DNA of 64,000 nucleotides from Sporosarcina luteola (GTDB lineage: Bacteria > Bacillota > Bacilli > Bacillales_A > Planococcaceae). Position 1 is the first letter of the stretch. Every line of letters begins with the position of its first letter. Positions 1 through 7,494 of the stretch are shown piece after piece. The stretch is taken from positions 124,001-188,000 of the forward strand of contig JACHLS010000004.1 in NCBI GenBank assembly GCA_014204635.1. Direction: 5' to 3'. Both the position numbers and the translations under genes were made by a program. Below the pieces are notes generated by a model. It did not search any database and was not told the origin of the DNA. It worked only from the letters and a program-made list of their open reading frames with translations.

Positions 1-314
1 CGCTCATCAATCACAACGGATTCAGCGAACTGCTCCCCTCCGTGCACGACACGATGGCCAATTCCGTCAATTTCCTCATATGAAGCCACAATTCCCTTGC
101 TGAGAATAGCTTCTAGCAGCATTTGTACAGCTTCTGCATGCGACTTGATCTCTACCGTTTCGTCCACATCCATTCGATCTGACTGCATGACAAAAATAGA
201 GTGCGGCAACCCGATCCTTTCAAATCGGCCTTTTACAACGACCCGTTCTTCGGGCATTTGCAATAGTTGAAATTTTAAAGAAGAGCTTCCCGCATTAACA
301 GCCATCAACAACAT
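1..314 (-). CDS. ackA: Acetate kinase, N-terminal part (cut by window edge)
   Basis: Acetate kinase interconverts acetate plus ATP with acetyl phosphate plus ADP in the cytoplasm (Pta-AckA overflow pathway). Only about the first 104 residues are present; the rest lies beyond base 1. The translation opens MLLMAVNAGSSSLKF, the N-terminal nucleotide-binding signature of the acetokinase family, and later shows GHRVVHGGE, an acetokinase substrate-site motif. An AAGGGG ribosome site lies about 8 bases before the ATG at 314; the in-frame ATG at 305 is possible but worse spaced. It follows ytxK by 19 bases, so the two are probably cotranscribed. Confidence 0.95.
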   Translation of the reverse strand, partial: MLLMAVNAGSSSLKFQLLQMPEERVVVKGRFERIGLPHSIFVMQSDRMDVDETVEIKSHAEAVQMLLEAILSKGIVASYEEIDGIGHRVVHGGEQFAESVVIDE

Positions 315-333
315 ATAAAGATCCCCTTTTTTG

Positions 334-1251
334 TTACATTTCCTCGATCCACTTATCTATTTTACGGAAAAATTGAGCCATCAAGTTTTTATCCATCATA
401 TCCGGGACTTTCGCTAACATGACATCGGGCGCTCCTTTGGCAGCCATATCCTCTGTCGGCTTCTGAAGAATCAATATGAATTTTGCATGCGACACATGTT
501 TAAACAAGGAATCTGGAAGTTGTATGATTGCCCGAATCATTGCATGGCGCTTCAAATACGTTTGAAGCAATTCGGATTGATCGGATTCAAACAGATTGAC
601 TGTTGTTATAAAAAGACCGTATCCTCCAGGTTTCAAGTGGTTCAAGGATTGTTCAATAAAAAGGTGATGAGAATACGCATGACCTTCTGTCGGCATCATT
701 TCGAAATTTAAAGCATTGTCATCGTCCGGATAATAGCCAACCGGCAAGTCGCTGATCACGAGATCGACCGGATCAACGAGTAGTGGGCGAAGGCCATCCT
801 GTACATAGAAGCGGACAGGCTGCTCCAATAAGTCCGCCGAGACGGCTGCCAGTCGGACAAGCAAATCATCGATCTCCACAGCAAAAGCGCTAGCTGCCCC
901 CACCATGGAATTCATGACTGTGTACAGAAGATTGCCGGTTCCTGCTGCCGGATCCAATAAGGCAACTTCCTCTTTTGAATGAACAAGCTTGCTCGCAATA
1001 TAACCGACTAATATGCCGATAGCATCCGGCGTCATTTGATGATGGGGCTGTGCATTTTGCTTCATCCCCTTCAAAATGGCCAGTTGCAGCCCTCTTCTGA
1101 TTTCTTCTTTTGTCACATTGGCGTCAACATGCGGAATTTCTTTGCCTTCGAGCCAGACTTCACAAGCAGATATAATGCCATCCAAATAATAGCCTTGCTC
1201 TTGTCCCGCCTTTTCATCTAAAAATGTAAAAATGATTTCAGTATTTGTCAT
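334..1251 (-). CDS. ytxK: YtxK-family class I SAM-dependent methyltransferase
   Basis: A 305-residue cytoplasmic protein with the N6-adenine DNA methylase fold: motif I LDPAAGTGNLL near residue 103 binds S-adenosylmethionine. The usual catalytic NPPY is replaced by DLPVGYYP near residue 175, so adenine methylation of DNA is uncertain and the substrate is unknown. The order tpx-ytxK-ackA is that of B. subtilis. The ATG at 1251 has a GAGGGA ribosome site; an upstream in-frame start at 1278 would lie inside the tpx terminator and is rejected. Confidence 0.9.
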   Translation of the reverse strand: MTNTEIIFTFLDEKAGQEQGYYLDGIISACEVWLEGKEIPHVDANVTKEEIRRGLQLAILKGMKQNAQPHHQMTPDAIGILVGYIASKLVHSKEEVALLDPAAGTGNLLYTVMNSMVGAASAFAVEIDDLLVRLAAVSADLLEQPVRFYVQDGLRPLLVDPVDLVISDLPVGYYPDDDNALNFEMMPTEGHAYSHHLFIEQSLNHLKPGGYGLFITTVNLFESDQSELLQTYLKRHAMIRAIIQLPDSLFKHVSHAKFILILQKPTEDMAAKGAPDVMLAKVPDMMDKNLMAQFFRKIDKWIEEM

Positions 1252-1272
1252 ATTCGATCCCTCGATTGGAAA

Positions 1273-1294
1273 ACCCACCCGTTTCCGAGTGGGT
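1273..1294 (-). terminator. Terminator after tpx
   Basis: Inverted repeat ACCCAC...GTGGGT with a 10-base loop, followed on the minus strand by a short T run. It lies between the tpx stop and the ytxK ribosome site, so it may only attenuate read-through. Confidence 0.7.
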
Positions 1295-1299
1295 CTCTA

Positions 1300-1803
1300 T
1301 TATTCCGATAATTTTTTGACTGCTTCAAGCGCTTTCTCATAATCCGGGTGGTTCGTCACTTCACCGACATATTCAACATATTGGACCGTATCCTCTTTGT
1401 CGATGACGAAGATGGAACGGGCGAGAAGGCGAAGTTCATTAATGGCCACTCCGTAAGCTTCTCCGAAAGAAAGATCTCGATGATCGGAAAGGAGTTGTAG
1501 ATTCGTGATGCCCGAGTCCGCCTTCCATCTTGCCTGTGCAAACGGAAGATCGACTGAAATAGTCATTACTTCAATGTCATCGCCGAATGAATTTGCTTCC
1601 TCATTGAATTTTTTCGTCTGTTGTGAACAAACGCCGGTATCAATTGAAGGAACTACACTGATCAGCCGGATTTTCCCCTTGGAATCCTCCAAAGTGACCG
1701 GCTGTAGATCATTCGACAGGACTGTGAATTCAGGAGCTTTATCTCCTACGGCTACTTCTTTCCCAAGTAACGTGACAGGATTGTTTTTAAACGTGACTTT
1801 CAT
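1300..1803 (-). CDS. tpx: Thiol peroxidase Tpx lacking the resolving cysteine
   Basis: Thioredoxin-dependent lipid/hydrogen peroxide reductase of the atypical 2-Cys peroxiredoxin family, cytoplasmic. The 167-residue length fits the family. The peroxidatic site DTGVCSQQ is intact (Cys59). The family's resolving cysteine, normally in DLPFAQxRFC or RWC, is replaced: the sequence reads DLPFAQARWK (Lys94), and Cys59 is the only cysteine in the protein. The enzyme therefore cannot form the usual intramolecular disulfide and would have to work by a one-cysteine mechanism. Good AGGAGG site before ATG. It sits downstream of sppA-yteJ on the same strand. Confidence 0.95.
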   Translation of the reverse strand: MKVTFKNNPVTLLGKEVAVGDKAPEFTVLSNDLQPVTLEDSKGKIRLISVVPSIDTGVCSQQTKKFNEEANSFGDDIEVMTISVDLPFAQARWKADSGITNLQLLSDHRDLSFGEAYGVAINELRLLARSIFVIDKEDTVQYVEYVGEVTNHPDYEKALEAVKKLSE

Positions 1804-1839
1804 CGTCCAGACGCCTCCTTCTCAGTTTTCTTCATTCTA

Positions 1840-2427
1840 CTAAACATGCGGAGCGTCTTGCAACTGTTCCCCCTCATCCACTTTCCGTCTTGTCATGATG
1901 GTCTCCTTCTCATAGGAATGCTCATGAATGACATACGTATCTGCAAATAGATCATGCAGTGCTTCCTTCTTTGGCATAAAAATGGCGAGTAGATATGGGA
2001 TGAGCAATGTTTTCGAAATGAAGCGTCCGACGACTTCCCGAAATAGAACCGTTCCCCACGTTAACGGCTTCTCATCCTTTTGAACAACACGAATGCCTAA
2101 TATGATCTTACCGACTGTCTGGCCAAACAGTTTTGTCATCAATGCAAAGTAGACCAGCAAAAGAATCAAAAGGACAATTTTATACGGGCTGAATAAAAGA
2201 AAATCCGGCTTTGTTATTTCTAAACCCACTACTCTGAAAATCGGTTTGACTACAATGCCGCTAATCGATGACACGATGATCAAATCGACGACATATGCCC
2301 AAAATCTTATCCAGAATCCAGCATATTTCGGACGGAACTGCTCGGTTTTGATCACTTCATAGCGTGGCGCCATGTTATCAATCCCAACGGCAGAGGATGG
2401 AATCGGTTGGTTATTTTGCTCAGTCAT
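1840..2427 (-). CDS. yteJ: RDD-family membrane protein (YteJ-like)
   Basis: A 195-residue integral membrane protein with the RDD signature near the start of the first membrane segment (FWIRFWAYVVDLIIV, residues about 38-52), further hydrophobic segments around residues 80-100 and 140-155, and the conserved GQTVGKIILGIRVV near residue 103. Function is not established; RDD proteins have been linked to ion or solute transport and membrane stress. It starts 12 bases after the sppA stop with a strong AAGGAGGG site, matching the B. subtilis sppA-yteJ operon. Confidence 0.9.
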   Translation of the reverse strand: MTEQNNQPIPSSAVGIDNMAPRYEVIKTEQFRPKYAGFWIRFWAYVVDLIIVSSISGIVVKPIFRVVGLEITKPDFLLFSPYKIVLLILLLVYFALMTKLFGQTVGKIILGIRVVQKDEKPLTWGTVLFREVVGRFISKTLLIPYLLAIFMPKKEALHDLFADTYVIHEHSYEKETIMTRRKVDEGEQLQDAPHV

Positions 2428-2439
2428 CCTGATCCCTCC

Positions 2440-3441
2440 TTATTTCTCACCATACAGATACATCATCCGCGGCGAATCATAATCGGACAATAACTTTCCG
2501 ATTAATTCTGTTTCCATATTGCGTCCAAACAAGCCATCCAGCTTCAGACCAAATAAAGAACCAAAACCCTCCGAAGGCGCATACTCAATTACCGATGCAT
2601 TTTCCAGTTCAAAATCCTCTTTCAGTGCAGCGATAGCATCTCCAGGTTTTCCTGTTTCATCCGCAAGTCCTGCCTCAATTGCTTGGCGGCCATTCATAAT
2701 TCTGCCATCCGCTACTTTTTTCACGTCCTCGATCGACATATGCCGGCCTTCCGCGACAATATCCACGAACCGTTCGTAGGAATCATTGACCATTTCTTGA
2801 AGCATATTACGCTCTTCCTCAGTCATTTCCCTTGTACTGCTCATGATATCTTTATATGGCCCTGTTTTGATCGTATTGAAATCAATTCCATACTTTTCTG
2901 CAAGCTTAGCGTAGTTGACACTTTCCATGATCACCCCAATCGAACCGGTAATCGTCTCGGGATGGACGAATATCTTCTCCGCAGGAGCGGACACATAATA
3001 GCCGCCTGACGCCGCCATGCCGCCCATTGCTACATAAAATGGGATTTCCCGTTCGGACTGTATTGCGCGGATCGCATCATAAATGTCGGAGGATTCCATG
3101 ACTCCGCCACCCGGTGAGTTAACGATCAGGACGACTCCTTTTACAGTAGAATCCTCATAGATCGTATCCAGTTGTTGCATGAAGAACTGATGATCATAAC
3201 TGCTGGAAGCAAAGAGGGAGCTGGGTACATCCTGTATGACACCATCCAGTGTCAAAACAGCTATCCGTTCGTTGCCTCTTCCTTCTTCAATCACATACTC
3301 TGTAATGATCGAAGGATCACTAAGACTGTTCCAGAACGAATTGAAATCTCTCGTAAAAATATAGGATAACGAGTTAATTCCTATTGATACGAAAACTAAT
3401 GCGGTCGCTGCAATTATCGCGATCCATCTTTTGCTGTTCAT
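2440..3441 (-). CDS. sppA: Signal peptide peptidase SppA
   Basis: Membrane-anchored serine protease of the S49 family that degrades leftover signal peptides. A 333-residue short Bacillus-type SppA with one N-terminal membrane anchor (residues 7-30). The motif NSPGGGVMES and the catalytic serine in GGMAASGGYYVSAPA (about residue 147) are present, as is the GSIGVIM segment and the catalytic lysine in KTGPYKDIMS (about residue 199). AAAGGGG ribosome site before ATG. First gene of a minus-strand run with yteJ; divergent from the NAD kinase gene. Confidence 0.96.
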   Translation of the reverse strand: MNSKRWIAIIAATALVFVSIGINSLSYIFTRDFNSFWNSLSDPSIITEYVIEEGRGNERIAVLTLDGVIQDVPSSLFASSSYDHQFFMQQLDTIYEDSTVKGVVLIVNSPGGGVMESSDIYDAIRAIQSEREIPFYVAMGGMAASGGYYVSAPAEKIFVHPETITGSIGVIMESVNYAKLAEKYGIDFNTIKTGPYKDIMSSTREMTEEERNMLQEMVNDSYERFVDIVAEGRHMSIEDVKKVADGRIMNGRQAIEAGLADETGKPGDAIAALKEDFELENASVIEYAPSEGFGSLFGLKLDGLFGRNMETELIGKLLSDYDSPRMMYLYGEK

Positions 3442-3546
3442 AAGAGCAACCCCTTTTCTTTCATTCTTTTATCTTATACGATGGTAATGATAAAACGTTT
3501 CATTCTCAACTGATTTGTTTCCATTTTTTTGAGAGGAGGCTGCTAT

Positions 3547-4347
3547 ATGGCCGATCGAAGGAATATTTATATCTTTTCTAAACAAGATGCGGATTCACTT
3601 GCCAAAAGGAACAATGTTAAAGAAGCCCTTCAGCATGAAGGCTTTATTGTAACGGATACAGATAGTGAAGCCAACATTATTATTTCACTTGGTACAGACG
3701 GCACTTTTCTGCAAGCTGTCCGGAAGACCGGATTTCGGCAAGATTGCCTTTATGCAGGCATTTTAACCTCAGGCAGGCACGCCATGTACTGCGATTTTCA
3801 TTACAATCAATTGCTTGAAGTTATTCAATCCATTCGAAGATCCGAAATCGAAGTAAGACGGTATCCTCTTTTACAAGTGGCCATTGACGGCCATGAACCA
3901 TTCTATTGTTTAAATGAATTCAGTATCCGTTCCAATATCATTCGTACTTTCATTTTGGACATCCTGATAGATGAACAATGCTTCGAAACATTTCTTGGTG
4001 ATGGTTTGATTATTTCCACTCCGACCGGCAGTGCAGCCTATAATAAATCAGTCCGAGGGGCTGTCATCGATCCTTTGCTGCCATGCTTTCAAGTGACCGA
4101 ATTGGCCTCGGTTAATAATAACAGTTATCGAACGCTCGGTTCTCCATTCATCCTTAGCGGCCATCGCAAATTACGCTTGCACGTTCATCAGGATGGGAAC
4201 AACTTTCCTTCTGTCGCCGTGGATAATGAAGCTCTAGGCATCCGCAGAGTCGAAAATGTTGAAATTGAGCTGAGTGCTAAAATTGTAAAAACGGTAAAAT
4301 TGAAAAATAATTCTTTTTGGGAGAAAGTACAACGCATTTATTTATGA
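3547..4347 (+). CDS. nadK: NAD kinase (PpnK/NadK2 type)
   Basis: Phosphorylates NAD to NADP in the cytoplasm. The 266-residue length matches the second NAD kinase of B. subtilis (YtdI). Family motifs: SLGTDGTFLQAV for the GGDG-like site, YCLNEFSIR for the conserved NE motif, and the TPTGSAAYNKS active-site loop near residue 155. The GAGAGGAGG site at 3531-3539 fits the ATG at 3547; an in-frame start at 3529 would overlap it. It is transcribed alone and ends at a shared terminator. Confidence 0.94.
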   Translation: MADRRNIYIFSKQDADSLAKRNNVKEALQHEGFIVTDTDSEANIIISLGTDGTFLQAVRKTGFRQDCLYAGILTSGRHAMYCDFHYNQLLEVIQSIRRSEIEVRRYPLLQVAIDGHEPFYCLNEFSIRSNIIRTFILDILIDEQCFETFLGDGLIISTPTGSAAYNKSVRGAVIDPLLPCFQVTELASVNNNSYRTLGSPFILSGHRKLRLHVHQDGNNFPSVAVDNEALGIRRVENVEIELSAKIVKTVKLKNNSFWEKVQRIYL

Positions 4348-4353
4348 ACAAAG

Positions 4354-4390
4354 GAAGGCTTTCCTTGGATCCCAGTCCAGGAAAGCCTTC
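4354..4390. terminator. Bidirectional terminator between nadK and rarD
   Basis: GAAGGCTTTCCTTGG pairs with CCAGGAAAGCCTTC across an 8-base loop. Both flanking genes converge here. Confidence 0.85.
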
Positions 4391-4396
4391 TTTAGT

Positions 4397-5302
4397 TCAA
4401 ATATGACTTTTTCTAACCTTCAATGTCTCATACACTTTGGACGTAGTGAACAAAATGAGAGCAGCCCAAATGAAAGAGAACGACAATAATTCTTGCTGGC
4501 CAAACGACTCATGATACAGCAGCACGCCAATGACCAGCATCAGCGTTGGTGCAATGTACTGGATAAAGCCAGACATATAGAGAGGTATCCGCTGCACACC
4601 TTTGGAATAAAGGACAAGAGGAAGTGCGGTCGCAATGCCCGTTAAAATCAGCAAAATATCCGTCTGTGTACTCACATGAAGGAAGCGGGCTTCCCCCTTG
4701 ACGAACAACCAAACATAATACCCAACCGCAAATGGGAAGATGAACATGGTTTCAATCGCAAGCCCCCGCAAAGCATCCAATTGTATATTCTTTTTAATAA
4801 AACCGTAGACCGCGAACGTCAAAGCCAGTCCAATTGCGATCCACGGAAACTTTCCATAGAAAGAGACCATTGTAATCACCCCGATTGCAGCAAGAGCAAA
4901 AGCCGCTTTCTGAGCGTGGGACATTTTCTCTTTTAAGAATAAAACCCCCAATAAAACAGATACAAGTGGGTTCATGTAATACCCTAAACTAGTTTGGACA
5001 ATATAATGATGATTGACGGCCCATATGTAAATAAACCAGTTTGACGTTACCAGGACGGAAGCTGCAAATAAGCTCCAAAAGCTCCGTTGATCCTTCCATA
5101 ACGCGCGGAAGTCATGGATCAGTTGTCCGCCTCCCCGGATGAGCAAAACCGCAAGAACAGTTGAAATAAACGCCCACACAATGCGGCCCGTTAAGATTTC
5201 GTCGCTGCCTACATGCTCAAGATACTTCCAATAGATCGGCATAAAGCCCCAAATGACAAAGGAAGCGACTACCGTAAGGACACCATTGCGGTCTGTTTGC
5301 AT
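4397..5302 (-). CDS. rarD: EamA-family transporter RarD
   Basis: Ten-helix drug/metabolite-superfamily permease of the RarD subfamily; substrate unknown. Family-typical features are the start NGVLTVVASFVIWGFMPIYWK, NWFIYIWAVN and QTSLGYYMNPLVSVLLG. The AAAGGAGGT site (5312-5320) is about 9 bases from the ATG at 5302 but only 3 from the in-frame TTG at 5308, so ATG is preferred (301 residues). It is a single gene. Confidence 0.92.
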   Translation of the reverse strand: MQTDRNGVLTVVASFVIWGFMPIYWKYLEHVGSDEILTGRIVWAFISTVLAVLLIRGGGQLIHDFRALWKDQRSFWSLFAASVLVTSNWFIYIWAVNHHYIVQTSLGYYMNPLVSVLLGVLFLKEKMSHAQKAAFALAAIGVITMVSFYGKFPWIAIGLALTFAVYGFIKKNIQLDALRGLAIETMFIFPFAVGYYVWLFVKGEARFLHVSTQTDILLILTGIATALPLVLYSKGVQRIPLYMSGFIQYIAPTLMLVIGVLLYHESFGQQELLSFSFIWAALILFTTSKVYETLKVRKSHI

Positions 5303-5388
5303 GGACAAATGACCTCCTTTTATTATTTCATGTTACGAAAGAATAATGTCATTATAGACTGAACTTATTTATTCGTAAAGAATATAAA

Positions 5389-5419
5389 AACCGTCTGTAT
5401 CTAATGGATACAAACGGTT
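5389..5419 (-). terminator. Terminator after the acyl-CoA synthetase gene
   Basis: AACCGTCTGTATC pairs with GATACAAACGGTT (one mismatch), loop of 5, followed on the minus strand by a T run. Confidence 0.85.
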
Positions 5420-5430
5420 GGAGAGATTTG

Positions 5431-7002
5431 TCACTGCTGTTCTTTTTTACGTAATTCCACGCGCATGATTTTGCCGGAAGCCGTTTTCGGAAGTTCGTCC
5501 ATGAATTCAATCTTTCTTGGGTACTTATATGGAGCGGTCAAGCGCTTAACATGTTCCTGCAATTCCTTAACCAGGCCTTCCTCGTCTTTTCTATTTGGAT
5601 CTCGCAAAACAACAAATGCTTTTACAACACTACCGCGAACTTCGTCGGGACTGGCAACGACAGCACATTCTCGAACGGCTTCATGTTTTGTAAGGGCATC
5701 TTCCACTTCAAATGGTCCGATCGTATACCCGGAACTGATGATAATATCATCTCCACGTCCTTCAAACCAAAAATATCCTTCTTCATCCAATTTCGCCCGA
5801 TCGCCTGTAATATAATAATCCCCACGGAATTGCATGTGGGTTCGTTCAGGGTCATGTAAGTATTCCTTAAACAAAGCAGGAGTCGAAATATGGACTGCGA
5901 TATCACCGACTTGGCCAGGTGTCACAGGCTTTCCTTCTTCATCCACAATATCTACCCGATTGCCAGGTGTCGGTTTGCCCATCGACCCCGGTCTCGCTTC
6001 CATGCCTAACATTGTCCCAACGAGTAATGTATTTTCCGTCTGGCCATAGCCATCCCGGACTGCTAGTGAGAACACCCGCTCAAAGATTTCTATTACCTCT
6101 CGATTCAATGGTTCTCCAGCAGAAACCGCACTTCGGATGGAGGAAAGATCATATTGATCCAAGTGGTCGGCCTTTGCCATAAAACGATATTCCGTCGGAG
6201 TACAGCACAACACATTCACATGATATTTCCCAATCAACTCCAGATAGGCAGCAACATCAAATTTCCCATCGTATACTAAGCCTGTGGCCCCACTTCCAAG
6301 AACGGATAAGAAGGGAGACCAGATCCATTTTTGCCACCCCGGTGCAGCTGTTGCCCATACAATATCTCCTTCTTTGATGCCGAGCCACTTTTCGCCCGCC
6401 GTCCTTAGATGGGCATAGCCCCAGGCATGCGTATGAACAACTCCTTTCGGTTTGCCAGTTGTACCTGAAGTATAAGAGAGGAACGCCATATCCGATCCCT
6501 TCGTTTCAGGAGGCGTAAAATCTGACGTTGACCGTTCCATCAGTTCCGTTAATGACAGCTGCCCTTTTTCCGCTTGTCCAATGACAAACAATTGTACGTC
6601 TCCCATATTCTCCACTTCAGCAAACTGTTCCATAAACGCCTCATATGCGACAATCGCTTTTGCACCACTATGTGCTAAACGGTACTCAATATCTGAAGCT
6701 CGCAGCATTTCTGAACTCGGAATCACTGCAATTCCAGCCATCAATGCACCGATATATGTTATATAAGCCTCGATCCTTCTAGGGACCATTACAAGAATAA
6801 TGTCTCCTTTTTGAAGACCGTTTGCTGTAAATACGGATGCGGCCTTTTTTGCTTCATCCATTAATCGGTCGTATGTAATTCTTTCTTCTGCACCCTGGGA
6901 ATTCACGTAAATGAGTGCTTCCTTTCCATCTCCATCTGCATACCGCTCAAATTCAGAAACAATATTGTAATATTCTGGTGCGAGCAATTCTTCACGTTTC
7001 AT
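5431..7002 (-). CDS. ytcI: AMP-forming acyl-CoA synthetase (medium/branched-chain type)
   Basis: A 523-residue member of the adenylate-forming ligases that makes acyl-CoA from a free fatty acid, ATP and CoA. Core motifs: SYTSGTTGKPKGVVHTH (P-loop, near residue 175), DGYGQTE (near 320), TGDRAKLDEEGYFWFEGR (hinge region), and PKTASGKIMR with the catalytic lysine near the C terminus. Similarity and position upstream of a SASP gene match B. subtilis YtcI. The W-rich region AAPGWQKW is typical of medium-chain acyl-CoA synthetases. Exact substrate is inferred. It has its own promoter with a palindrome over the -35 box. Confidence 0.9.
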   Translation of the reverse strand: MKREELLAPEYYNIVSEFERYADGDGKEALIYVNSQGAEERITYDRLMDEAKKAASVFTANGLQKGDIILVMVPRRIEAYITYIGALMAGIAVIPSSEMLRASDIEYRLAHSGAKAIVAYEAFMEQFAEVENMGDVQLFVIGQAEKGQLSLTELMERSTSDFTPPETKGSDMAFLSYTSGTTGKPKGVVHTHAWGYAHLRTAGEKWLGIKEGDIVWATAAPGWQKWIWSPFLSVLGSGATGLVYDGKFDVAAYLELIGKYHVNVLCCTPTEYRFMAKADHLDQYDLSSIRSAVSAGEPLNREVIEIFERVFSLAVRDGYGQTENTLLVGTMLGMEARPGSMGKPTPGNRVDIVDEEGKPVTPGQVGDIAVHISTPALFKEYLHDPERTHMQFRGDYYITGDRAKLDEEGYFWFEGRGDDIIISSGYTIGPFEVEDALTKHEAVRECAVVASPDEVRGSVVKAFVVLRDPNRKDEEGLVKELQEHVKRLTAPYKYPRKIEFMDELPKTASGKIMRVELRKKEQQ

Positions 7003-7029
7003 TGGCCAGTCCCCCTTATCTTTCCCATA

Positions 7030-7058
7030 ATTATACGGACTTTTTTAATTGATATCAA
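7030..7058 (-). promoter_or_regulatory. SigA-type promoter of the acyl-CoA synthetase gene
   Basis: On the minus strand, TTGATA (7053-7058) is 17 bases from a perfect TATAAT (7030-7035). The ATG is at 7002. Confidence 0.8.
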
Positions 7059-7060
7059 TT
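7047..7060. promoter_or_regulatory. 14-bp perfect palindrome covering the -35 box (operator candidate)
   Basis: AATTGATATCAATT is self-complementary over all 14 bases and includes the whole TTGATA -35 hexamer. A repressor bound here would exclude RNA polymerase. The regulator is not known. Confidence 0.5.
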
Positions 7061-7161
7061 TTCGGACTCCAACTTTTCAGACTCCCCGTTTATCGTCATT
7101 TCTATACATGAGCTAAATGCACATGAATCCGAGCCACTCGGACAATACTAGGGGGACATAA

Positions 7162-7193
7162 AAAGCCGCCCCGCTCTTGAACGGGACGACTTT
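7162..7193 (-). terminator. Terminator after the SASP gene
   Basis: GC-rich stem AAAGCCGCCCCG / CGGGACGACTTT followed on the minus strand by a short T run (RNA reads GGCTTTTTATG). Confidence 0.85.
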
Positions 7194-7205
7194 CGTTGTA
7201 TCATG

Positions 7206-7418
7206 TTATTGTTGTGTGAAGTTGCTCATTTGGGACTGAGCTTGACGTACTAATCGCTTCGTGATTTCTCCGCCGACGGAACCGTTGGCACGCGATGTAG
7301 CATCTGCTCCAAGTTGCACTCCGAATTCTTGTGCGATCTCATATTTCATTTGATCAAGAGCTTGTTGTGCACCAGGAACTAGAAGTTGGTTTGAGTTGTT
7401 ATTGTTGCTGTTTGGCAT
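7206..7418 (-). CDS. ssp: Alpha/beta-type small acid-soluble spore protein
   Basis: A 70-residue SASP that coats and protects DNA in the dormant spore and is cut by the Gpr protease at germination. The Gpr site is visible as EFGV at residues 31-34, followed by the conserved [21 protein letters not shown]. An Asn-rich head ([10 protein letters not shown]) and Gln-rich tail are typical. ATG at 7418 is used because AAGGAGGTG lies 7 bases upstream; an in-frame start at 7427 falls within that site. A SigG-type promoter precedes it. Confidence 0.97.
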   Translation of the reverse strand: MPNSNNNNSNQLLVPGAQQALDQMKYEIAQEFGVQLGADATSRANGSVGGEITKRLVRQAQSQMSNFTQQ

Positions 7419-7440
7419 GTCTCTCACCTCCTTGTGACTA

Positions 7441-7469
7441 TAGAATGGACTGTATCCAAAAAATCATGC
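7441..7469 (-). promoter_or_regulatory. SigG-type forespore promoter of the SASP gene
   Basis: On the minus strand GCATG (7465-7469) fits the SigG -35 consensus GNATR, and CATTCTA (7441-7447) fits the -10 CATNNTA; the spacer is 17 bases. The predicted start near 7434 leaves a very short leader with the ribosome site almost at the 5' end. Confidence 0.75.
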
Positions 7470-7494
7470 GGGAGGTTTTATGGTAATTTCTTCT

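Noticed and set aside
3480-3500. cre-like AAAACGTTTCA upstream of sppA/nadK
   Set aside because: The fixed TG at the left and CA at the right do not fall in the correct spacing around CG.
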